Part shown: piece after piece, positions 44,331-51,295 of the stretch
Position numbering within the stretch: position 1 is the first letter of the stretch
Layout: each line of letters opens with the position of its first letter
Assembly: GCA_020073525.1 (NCBI GenBank)
Contig: JAIQFA010000006.1
Location: forward strand, 1-64,000
DNA: 64,000 bases
DNA from: Terriglobia bacterium
GTDB taxonomy: Bacteria > Acidobacteriota > Terriglobia > Terriglobales > Acidobacteriaceae
Reading direction: 5' to 3'
Program-made: the position numbers and the translations under genes
The notes under the pieces: generated by a model
Told to the model about the DNA's origin: nothing
Databases searched by the model: none
Seen by the model: the letters and a program-made list of their open reading frames with translations, nothing else

Positions 44331-44753
44331 ATGCCGAAATCGCCCCGTTCCACTTCGCCCCGCTACACTCCCGAGCACGCCGCTGCCGGGCTCGACCACG
44401 CCTTCCCGGAAATAGAAACCTGGCCAAACCAGTTTCCCGGATACGAGATTGTGGTGGACGATCCCGAATTCACATCCGTCTGCCCAAAGACGGGCTTGCC
44501 GGACTTCGGGCACCTTGTGATCCGCTACCAGCCCGATCGCCTGTGCCTGGAATTGAAGTCGTTGAAGGAATATCTCCAGGCGTATCGCAACCTCGGCATC
44601 TTCCAGGAGAACGTGGTGAATCAGGTGTTGGAGGACGTTGTCCGCTGGGCGAAGCCGGTGTGGGCCGAGGTGAAAGGCGAGTTTCGTCCGCGCGGAGGAA
44701 TTTCGACCGTCGTCATCGCGACGTGGCCGCGCGGGAAAAAGAATCGGAAGTGA
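44331..44753 (+). CDS. queF: NADPH-dependent 7-cyano-7-deazaguanine reductase
   Basis: Reduces preQ0 to preQ1 in queuosine synthesis. The 140-residue unimodular form has the catalytic cysteine C51 in SVCPKTGLPDFG and the family substrate/NADPH motif LELKSLKEYLQAYRN. The usual HE pair of FHED reads QE here (GIFQENVVN), keeping the Glu. FRPRGGIS is conserved. The frame opens at 44238, but the first 31 residues are not QueF-like. Other queuosine genes are absent from the window. It leads a run with three membrane/transferase genes. Confidence 0.92.
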   Translation: MPKSPRSTSPRYTPEHAAAGLDHAFPEIETWPNQFPGYEIVVDDPEFTSVCPKTGLPDFGHLVIRYQPDRLCLELKSLKEYLQAYRNLGIFQENVVNQVLEDVVRWAKPVWAEVKGEFRPRGGISTVVIATWPRGKKNRK

Positions 44754-44766
44754 TTTGGAGATGACT

Positions 44767-45402
44767 ATGAACGCTGTCAGTCAAAAATTCTTGCTTATCT
44801 ATTCTGTTTCTCTGAGCACTATTTTCGGAGTCGTGCTCTTGACGGGGGCTGCCACGCCTAAGGAGACGAAGTTCGACGAGATCACCGTTCGCCGCATCAA
44901 CGTCGTCGAACCGGATGGAACTTTGCGAATGGTGATTTCGGATCATGCGCAGCTTCCCGGTGTAATCGTCCACGGCAATGAGCGAGAGCGATCGTCTGAT
45001 CGTTCGCAAGCTGGAATGCTGTTTTACAACGATGAGGGTTCGGAGAACGGGGGCTTGATTTTCGGGGGGCACCGCAATGCGAAGGGAGAAGTCGTCGATT
45101 CCGGTGGAAGCCTATCCTTCGACAAATACGAAGCCAATCAGATCGTGCAACTGGCGGGCGTGGACGACAACGAAGATCGCTTTGCCGGATTAATTGTCAC
45201 TGATAGTCCTGCCGCAGGTGCCTCCCACCGCCGCGTGTGGGTGGGACGTGACGAGAGCGGCTCTGCTGCGGTCACGTTGATGGACGCCTCTGGCAAAAAA
45301 CGCATTGCCATCGAAGTTGCCCTTGATGGCACGCCGAGCATTTCGTTCCTGGATGCAAACGGCAGAGTGATCAACCAGATAACGCCGCCAAAATTAAACT
45401 AG
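44767..45402 (+). CDS. Membrane-anchored protein of unknown function
   Basis: 211 residues with one N-terminal hydrophobic segment (LIYSVSLSTIFGVVLLTGAA) and a soluble, strand-rich remainder. That part contains repeated Gly/Asp turns such as VRRINVVEPDGTLRMVISD, GLIFGGHRNAKGEV and ISFLDANGRVINQITPP. The pattern is a repeated DGxxRxxI / DASGKKRI motif, suggesting a beta-solenoid or repeated beta-hairpins. The ATG at 44767 has a GGAG six bases upstream. No family name can be given. It is probably co-transcribed with queF (13-base gap) and the MFS gene. Confidence 0.72.
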   Translation: MNAVSQKFLLIYSVSLSTIFGVVLLTGAATPKETKFDEITVRRINVVEPDGTLRMVISDHAQLPGVIVHGNERERSSDRSQAGMLFYNDEGSENGGLIFGGHRNAKGEVVDSGGSLSFDKYEANQIVQLAGVDDNEDRFAGLIVTDSPAAGASHRRVWVGRDESGSAAVTLMDASGKKRIAIEVALDGTPSISFLDANGRVINQITPPKLN

Positions 45403-45436
45403 TAACCACCGACCGAAACCGGCAGACTACCAACTC

Positions 45437-46759
45437 GTGCCCAATCAAAAGCTCCCCGCCCGCACCGCGCTGCTCGTCCTGACCGCGCTCAATCTGCTCA
45501 ACTATGCGGACCGCAATGTGCTGTTCGCGGTGCAGCCTCTGGTGCAGGACGAATTCCATCTGAGCAAGGTTCAGATCGGATATCTGACAAGCGCGTTCTT
45601 GGGCTTTTACATGATTGCCGCTCCTTTTGTGGGGCCGCTGGCGGATCGCTACTCGCGCAAGCTGATTATCGTTCTGGGCGCAACCTTCTGGAGCGGCCTT
45701 ACGCTGCTCACGGCATTTACCCACACCTACACGGAACTGCTGGTTCGCCACACGCTGGTTGGCATCGGTGAAGCGACCTTCGTGACGATCGCACCAACCT
45801 TTGTGGCGGATTTATTCGCGGAGCAAGTGCGCGGACGCATCCTAGGCGTGTTTTATCTGGCGATTCCCGTCGGATCGGCGGCGGGCTACCTGCTCGGGGG
45901 TAATCTGGCTCCGCACTACGGATGGCGCTTCCCGTTCTACATTGCGGCGGTTCCGGGATTCCTGCTGGCGATTGCAGTGCTCTTCCTGAAGGAGCCGGAG
46001 CGCGGGCAATTTGATTCGCTTAAGGAGTCGCCCGAGGATTCCCCGACGACAGTTTTGTCGGGTAATCGCCTGAAAAGGTTCTACATGACGGTGTACTTCG
46101 ATGTGAAAAGAGTCTATGCCGGTGTTTTGCGCAATCCGGCATTTTTGACGGCGACCCTGGGCATGGCAATGATGACGTTTTCGCTCGGGGGGATTCAGGT
46201 GTGGATGCCGCAGTTCCTCTACAGCGAGCGCCACTACTCTCTGGCGCAAGCCAACTTTATTTTCGGCATCATCATCGTGATCGATGGCATCCTCGCCGCG
46301 CTGGCCGGAGGATGGCTGGGCGACTACCTGTTGCGCCGGATGAAAAGTTCCTATTACCTGGTTTCGGCCGCCAGCATGGCCCTCGGGGTTCCGGTGATGA
46401 TCGTTGCCCTCTTTGTGAAGGGGCGCGCGATGGTGCCGGCTATCGCCGTGGCAGCTTTCTTCCTGCTTCTGAATACTTCACCGCTGAATGCAGCGTTGAT
46501 TAATTCTGTGGGCGCCCACATTCGCGCCACCGCCATCGCCGTGAACATTTTCATTATTCACATTCTCGGCGACGTTCCGTCCCCTACCATGATGGGATGG
46601 GTTGCCGATCGGCGTTCGCTGCAGGCCGCATTTATTCTGCCCGTCATCGCCATGGGTATTTCTTCTGCCATACTGTTCTACGGGATGCGATTTGCGCCGC
46701 CACTGCGGGTCGGTGAACCATTGGCAGCATCGCCCTTACCCTCGGGAGCATCTTCCTAA
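45437..46759 (+). CDS. MFS transporter (spinster-like)
   Basis: Inner-membrane permease of 440 residues with about 12 hydrophobic segments. The N-terminal LNYADRNVLFAVQPLVQDEF and the loop-2 motif GPLADRYSRK are typical of the spinster/organic-anion MFS group. The GTG start at 45437 has no strong ribosome site. The glycosyltransferase starts 5 bases after the stop, so the two are coupled. Lipid-like substrates are known for spinster proteins, but the substrate here is not deducible. Confidence 0.85.
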   Translation: MPNQKLPARTALLVLTALNLLNYADRNVLFAVQPLVQDEFHLSKVQIGYLTSAFLGFYMIAAPFVGPLADRYSRKLIIVLGATFWSGLTLLTAFTHTYTELLVRHTLVGIGEATFVTIAPTFVADLFAEQVRGRILGVFYLAIPVGSAAGYLLGGNLAPHYGWRFPFYIAAVPGFLLAIAVLFLKEPERGQFDSLKESPEDSPTTVLSGNRLKRFYMTVYFDVKRVYAGVLRNPAFLTATLGMAMMTFSLGGIQVWMPQFLYSERHYSLAQANFIFGIIIVIDGILAALAGGWLGDYLLRRMKSSYYLVSAASMALGVPVMIVALFVKGRAMVPAIAVAAFFLLLNTSPLNAALINSVGAHIRATAIAVNIFIIHILGDVPSPTMMGWVADRRSLQAAFILPVIAMGISSAILFYGMRFAPPLRVGEPLAASPLPSGASS

Positions 46760-46764
46760 GCAGA

Positions 46765-47946
46765 ATGCATTGGCAGATATTTCATTGGATTGCAGGCAGC
46801 ATCCTCGGACTGGCCTGGTTTTCGCGCATCGTGGAAGCGGCGTTCGGCATGCCGCAGATCGCCGATATCGCGCGGCCCGAATGGGACCGCCGGCCCTCAT
46901 CCCCGGGTGGCGAGCCCCGAGTCATCATTATTGTTCCGGCGCGCAACGAAGAAGAGAGTATTCGCGACACCCTGCTGCAGTTGCTCGCGCTCGATTATTC
47001 CAACTATGAAATTATCGCCGTCAACGACCGCTCGACCGACGATACCGGTCTGAAGATGGACGAAGTGGCGGCGAGCCCTCAAGCTCATGGATTGTTGAAG
47101 GTGATCCACATTTCCGAACTGCCGTCGGGCTGGCTGGGCAAGACGCATGCCATGTGGACGGCTGGCCAGCAGGCGTCAGGGGACTGGCTGCTCTTCACCG
47201 ATGCCGACGTGCTGTTCAAGCCCGATGCTTTGCGGCGCGCCATTGCCTATGCCGAAGCGGAGCGCGCCGACCACGTTGTCCTTTTTCCGCGCATGATCAT
47301 GAAGCGGCCCGGCGAGAAGATGATGATCGCTTTCTTTCAGGCGCTTTTTGTTTTCGGCCATCGCCCCTGGAAAGTTGCCGATCCGGAGGCGCGAGACCAC
47401 ATGGGAGTGGGCGCCTTCAACATGGTGCGCCGGTCGGTCTATGACGCGGTCGGCACCTACCGCGCGTTGCGTATGGAAGTGCTCGATGACATGAAACTGG
47501 GCAAGGTCGTGAAGAACGCAGGCTTCGCCCAGCGCAATGTCTTTGGCGAGGACCTGATTTCCCTCCACTGGGCAAAGGGAGCTTTCGGCATTGTCAACAA
47601 TCTCACCAAGAACTTCTTTGCCGTGCTTTCCTTTCAGTGGCCGCGCACGGTTGTCTCTATTCTGGGTCTCGGCTTCCTGAATCTGGGACCGTTTCTTGGC
47701 GTCTGGCTGGCGCATGGGTGGGCGCGGGTTCCATACGCCATTGCTCTGGTGTCTCTATTTTTGATTTACTACGGAATGTCGAGGCGCTCGGCGGTTCCAC
47801 CCTATTATTTCTTTCTCCATCCCGTCAGCACCAGCCTGTTTATGTACACGCTCCTGCGCTCCATGGCTCACACTCTCTCGAACGATGGCATCGTCTGGCG
47901 AGGAACAAAGTACCCGTTAGATGAGCTGCGCAAGGGTATGGTGTGA
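46765..47946 (+). CDS. Family 2 glycosyltransferase, membrane-bound
   Basis: 393 residues. An N-terminal membrane helix precedes a GT-A domain with VIIIVPARNEEESI (nucleotide-sugar loop), AVNDRSTDDTG, and the metal-binding DADV in DWLLFTDADVLFKPDALRR. The acceptor-region motif EVLDDMKLGKVVKNAGF follows. Two or three C-terminal hydrophobic helices end the protein. The PSGWLGKTHAMWTAG segment resembles hopene-associated HpnB and carotenoid glycosyltransferases, so a hopanoid or polyprenyl acceptor is possible but unproven. It is translationally linked to the MFS gene. Confidence 0.83.
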   Translation: MHWQIFHWIAGSILGLAWFSRIVEAAFGMPQIADIARPEWDRRPSSPGGEPRVIIIVPARNEEESIRDTLLQLLALDYSNYEIIAVNDRSTDDTGLKMDEVAASPQAHGLLKVIHISELPSGWLGKTHAMWTAGQQASGDWLLFTDADVLFKPDALRRAIAYAEAERADHVVLFPRMIMKRPGEKMMIAFFQALFVFGHRPWKVADPEARDHMGVGAFNMVRRSVYDAVGTYRALRMEVLDDMKLGKVVKNAGFAQRNVFGEDLISLHWAKGAFGIVNNLTKNFFAVLSFQWPRTVVSILGLGFLNLGPFLGVWLAHGWARVPYAIALVSLFLIYYGMSRRSAVPPYYFFLHPVSTSLFMYTLLRSMAHTLSNDGIVWRGTKYPLDELRKGMV

Positions 47947-48181
47947 GATAAGTCACAAGTAAGCGTGACGCATAACACTTGTCTTAGACATTACCTTTCT
48001 GGAATGTCAACGTTATAACTAGGTTCCCACCTATTGCATTCCCTTTGAAGCAGGAATCTACTATAGGGTGCGCAGCAGACTGCGTCTAATCTATCCGTGA
48101 CTGTCGCACTGTGAATGTATAGAAAACTTTCCCCCGCAAAATAAAGCGGATAGTGTCGTTCAATTTCGTAAAGGAGAAAGC

Positions 48182-48706
48182 ATGAAAACATTCCTCACCT
48201 TAATTGTAGTTGTGGGTCTTCTCTCGTTTCCGCTGATGGCGCAGGACTATCCCAAAGCGGAGATATTCGCCGGTTATCAATACACGCACCTTGGTGGTAG
48301 CGACCCAACGATCAATGCCAATGGCTGGAATGCGTCCTTGACAGGCAACTTCAACCACTGGTTGGGCGTGACCGGGGACTTCAGCGGCGCCTATAAAACG
48401 ATCAGCGGTGTTGACCTGAAGGTCTACAGTTATACCGGTGGCCCGGTGGTTTCCTTGAACCACGGAGGGACGGTGAACCCGTTCGTCCACGCTCTGTTCG
48501 GAGGAGCTCATGCGAGTGCGTCGGTGTCCGGCCTAGGCTCGGGCTCGGACAACGGCTTCACCATGATGTACGGTGGAGGCGCGGACATTAAAATGAGCAA
48601 GCTGTTAGCGCTTCGCGGTCAGTTGGATTGGGTTTACTATCGTTTCTCGGGGGTCAGCGAAAGCCACAACGTAAGAATTTCAACCGGTATCGTGCTTCGC
48701 TTCTAA
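48182..48706 (+). CDS. Small outer-membrane beta-barrel protein
   Basis: 174 residues with a signal peptide (TFLTLIVVVGLLSFPLMAQD) and alternating amphipathic strands (KAEIFAGYQYTHLG, WNASLTGNFNHWLGVTGDF, VKVYSYTGGPVV-like segments). It ends in a C-terminal Phe (GIVLRF), the signal for outer-membrane insertion. It resembles the OmpA/opacity 8-strand porin-like class. An AAAGGAGAAAG ribosome site precedes the ATG. A possible promoter with TTGCAT (48034) and TACTAT (48059) lies upstream, with a long 19-base spacer. Confidence 0.83.
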   Translation: MKTFLTLIVVVGLLSFPLMAQDYPKAEIFAGYQYTHLGGSDPTINANGWNASLTGNFNHWLGVTGDFSGAYKTISGVDLKVYSYTGGPVVSLNHGGTVNPFVHALFGGAHASASVSGLGSGSDNGFTMMYGGGADIKMSKLLALRGQLDWVYYRFSGVSESHNVRISTGIVLRF

Positions 48707-48726
48707 GTGTTGAACCGGTGATCACA

Positions 48727-48760
48727 CGGCTGCTTGAAGCCATCGCGCTTGAAGCAGCCG
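48727..48760. terminator. Hairpin between convergent genes
   Basis: Arms cggctgctt / aagcagccg with a 16-base loop, followed by TTATGGTTATT. It lies between the beta-barrel gene and the convergent OB-fold gene. Confidence 0.5.
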
Positions 48761-48766
48761 TTATGG

Positions 48767-49288
48767 TTATTGTGGCTCTTCCGGATCTTCGATCGAAGTC
48801 GCCGAGCCCTTGTTTCTGTGCGTCTTCTTGGCTTTGGGATGGCTGTATCTCCCGGCGCTGGAGTGACCGCGTAGTTCGACGTCGTAGTCTGTCGGCACCC
48901 TAGGCACCACCACGAAAGCGCTTTCGCCTAGCTGTCCAGTGTGGCGCAAAACGATCTGCGCACGCCCCTCGTAGTCCTGGATCGTCCCCGTGATTTCGAT
49001 CTGCCGCCCTTCGAGCTCGCGAATATCACCCACCTTTTTGAGGTCGCGCGGGAACACGACCACGGTGAAGGGACACGCCTGGACATCCTTGCAGAAATTG
49101 AGGAACGTGACTCCATTGCTGCCATCTTCTACCTGGAGCACGGTTCCACTAACGCAGCCAGTTCTACCAACATGTTTGCCCGCGTCGGCGAAGGGAACGC
49201 AGTCATGTTTGGAAGGATTGCCCGCGACGCAAACTCCACTCATCGCATGCAGGATCAACAGCAGAAAAGTGAAGCCAGGAAAACGCAT
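48767..49288 (-). CDS. Exported OB-fold-like protein
   Basis: 173 residues with a signal peptide (FTFLLLILHAMSGVCVAG). A ~100-residue OB-fold-like domain follows: GKHVGRTGCVSGTVLQVED, then FLNFCKDVQACPFTVVVFP, then ELEGRQIEITGTIQDYEGRAQIVL. Four Cys could form disulfides. The C-terminus is basic and disordered. The pattern matches exported OB-fold/nucleotide-binding-like domains seen beside nucleases, but no catalytic residues are seen. Confidence 0.65.
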   Translation of the reverse strand: MRFPGFTFLLLILHAMSGVCVAGNPSKHDCVPFADAGKHVGRTGCVSGTVLQVEDGSNGVTFLNFCKDVQACPFTVVVFPRDLKKVGDIRELEGRQIEITGTIQDYEGRAQIVLRHTGQLGESAFVVVPRVPTDYDVELRGHSSAGRYSHPKAKKTHRNKGSATSIEDPEEPQ

Positions 49289-49502
49289 AAAGCCGGTGCA
49301 CAGGGAAGTGCATCCTCAGTGTTTATTGTAGGCGTGGAGGAAAGATCCTACGCTCGGCGAGACGAAAATTTACGGGGGCATTCCCGAAAGGGAACTTGCA
49401 GCCGAGGTCCCCAGCGCGCCCGGTTTTGGCGTGATGAGGTGGATCGCCGGGGCCGAGCCCCGGCCTGCCACAGTTCTCTCGGCGACTATTACCGCGCGCC
49501 CA

Positions 49503-49850
49503 CTACTTGGTGAAAGATTTTACGGCCGCTGCTTCGTCGTCCTTCACATCGAAGACGGTGTAGAGCTTCGTGATCTGCAGGAGGTCGTGTACTTTCTTGG
49601 TGAGGTTGAGCAGTTTGAGATCGCCGCCCTGGTTCTTGGAAGTGGTGAAGGCGCTGACCAGCTCGCCGATCCCGGAGCTGTCGATATAGTTCACGTCGCC
49701 GAGGTTCAGCAGGATCTTCTTCTGCCCCTTGGAAAGCAGGTCGCGCACGGTTTCGCGCAGCACTACGCTGCCTTCGCCGAGGGTGATCCGGCCGCTGAGA
49801 TCGACAATCGTGACGCCATCCACCTGACGAGTACTGGACTTCATTGTCAC
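49503..49850 (-). CDS. STAS-domain anti-sigma-factor antagonist (RsbV/SpoIIAA-like)
   Basis: 115 residues forming a single STAS domain. The phosphorylatable serine lies in [12 protein letters not shown] (S58/S59). In the family it is phosphorylated by an RsbW kinase, and the unphosphorylated form sequesters the kinase. The GTG at 49850 overlaps the stop of the upstream kinase gene (GTGA) and has AAGGAGG at good distance. The kinase is adjacent; no sigma factor or PP2C phosphatase is nearby. Confidence 0.9.
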   Translation of the reverse strand: MTMKSSTRQVDGVTIVDLSGRITLGEGSVVLRETVRDLLSKGQKKILLNLGDVNYIDSSGIGELVSAFTTSKNQGGDLKLLNLTKKVHDLLQITKLYTVFDVKDDEAAAVKSFTK

Positions 49851-50290
49851 TGAGGAGCCTCCTTGGAGTCCGCATTGCCGCGGACATGCTTAATCATTTT
49901 AAGTTCGGTACCGGTTTTGGAGGGGTGGATCTCCACCACATCCATAAACGAGCGTATCAGGAAAATGCCTCGCCCTGAGGTCTTCATCAGGTTGTCGGGC
50001 GCCAACGGATCCGGAATCTTGCTGGCGTCAAGCCCTTTGCCCTGATCGCGAATCACGATGACCAGGTCGCGGGCAGTTCGTTCAAACGCGAGCGTTACCT
50101 TCTTGCTCGGGTCATAGGCATTGCCGTGCAAAACTGCGTTCACGGCGGCTTCTCGCACCGCCATGGAGATCTTCATGATCTCCTCGTCGTCGAAGCCAGC
50201 TTCCGCCGCCATGCGGCCAGCCGTTTCTTCGGCATTGTTCACCGTCTCCAACGTCGAATCGAGCGTATAGGAGACGCGGTCTGCGGACAT
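49847..50290 (-). CDS. Anti-sigma regulatory factor, serine kinase (RsbW/SpoIIAB-like)
   Basis: GHKL-type ATPase domain: N box [16 protein letters not shown]1 box [10 protein letters not shown]2 box [13 protein letters not shown]. It would phosphorylate the STAS protein encoded next to it and may bind a sigma factor or another effector. The start is uncertain: the ATG at 50290 gives a normal 147-residue protein, while an ATG at 50350 and a TTG at 50407 would add disordered N-terminal residues. Confidence 0.87.
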   Translation of the reverse strand: MSADRVSYTLDSTLETVNNAEETAGRMAAEAGFDDEEIMKISMAVREAAVNAVLHGNAYDPSKKVTLAFERTARDLVIVIRDQGKGLDASKIPDPLAPDNLMKTSGRGIFLIRSFMDVVEIHPSKTGTELKMIKHVRGNADSKEAPQ

Positions 50291-50514
50291 AGAGCGAACG
50301 GTTCCTGAGTCGGCCTTTCGCCTCGCTTGCGACGTTGACGCTGGGCCCATGGTACTGCCCGATTGCGTTGGACGGGCGAATTGAGAGTTTGCCTGTAGGT
50401 CTCGCAAAAGTCAACGCGCTACCCTAGGTTTATGCCGCAAGATTAAGTTTAGTACAAGGTTCCGCAATCTGCTTTGCGGCGGGCGGCAACGCGCAGTGCC
50501 TATTGGTCACGCTA

Positions 50515-51189
50515 TTAGTTCGCATGGACGCTTTGTACCGCTGCGAAGAACCGCTTCAGCTTGGTCGCATCCAGTTTACCGTCGGTTCGCACGCCGGAAC
50601 ACAGATCGAGCCCGAACGGGCCGACGTCTTCAATTGCCTGGACTACGTTCTCCGGCGTCAGTCCACCAGCCAGAAACAGTGGAATGTCGATACGTTCCCG
50701 GATCGCACGGCTGACACTCCAATCGTGAGTCCTGCCCGTACCGCCCAATTCCTTAACTGCAAGTTTCTGGTTGCCGGAGTCGAGCAGGATGGCATCTACG
50801 TGCGGCGCGACCTGCGCGGCTTCCTCGATGGATTCCGGGCCGGTCACGTGGACAACCTGCACGACAGAAATCCCAGGCAAGGCATTCTTCAAGTCGCGAT
50901 GTGTGCCATGAGTGAGATGATCACAAATCTGGATCGTGTTCGTCCGGCAGAAATGATGTTGCTTGATGATCTCCGCAACACTCTGTCGCGAAGTCAGCAG
51001 GAATGTCCCGATGGGGGGCGGCACGGTCGCGGCAATCTCCGAGATCTGTTCGTCGCCGATGACACCCGGCCCGCTCGGCATGTGTGAAACCAGGCCCAGC
51101 GCGGACGCTCCACACTCGATGGCCAGAGCCGCTTCGTCAATACTGCCGATGCAGCAGATCTTTACCCGTGGTGTGAGAGTCGCTTTCAT
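50515..51189 (-). CDS. trpF: Phosphoribosylanthranilate isomerase (divergent TrpF)
   Basis: TIM-barrel enzyme of tryptophan synthesis (PRA to CdRP). The 224 residues keep the catalytic cysteine in VKICCIGS and the catalytic Asp region VDAILLDSG. The phosphate loops are LAGGLTPENV and GLDLCSGVRT. The common KICGIT motif reads KICCIGS, and no other trp gene is nearby, so it could be a paralogue. The ATG at 51189 begins the barrel; the longer frame to 51261 would translate repeat A2. Confidence 0.82.
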   Translation of the reverse strand: MKATLTPRVKICCIGSIDEAALAIECGASALGLVSHMPSGPGVIGDEQISEIAATVPPPIGTFLLTSRQSVAEIIKQHHFCRTNTIQICDHLTHGTHRDLKNALPGISVVQVVHVTGPESIEEAAQVAPHVDAILLDSGNQKLAVKELGGTGRTHDWSVSRAIRERIDIPLFLAGGLTPENVVQAIEDVGPFGLDLCSGVRTDGKLDATKLKRFFAAVQSVHAN

Positions 51190-51211
51190 GAAGGGGCTGT
51201 TCTGATTTGTC

Positions 51212-51275
51212 TGTAGAGACGCGGCTTGCCGCGTCTCCTGCCGCGAAGTGAGACGGGGCAAGCCCCGTCTCTACA
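51212..51275. repeat. Repeat family A, copy 2
   Basis: Terminal inverted repeat tgtagagac / gtctctaca. The arms contain gacgcggc-tt-gccgcgtc and gacggggc-aa-gccccgtc. It lies between the aldehyde dehydrogenase and trpF. Confidence 0.9.
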
Positions 51276-51295
51276 CCCGGACCATCTGTCGCTCT

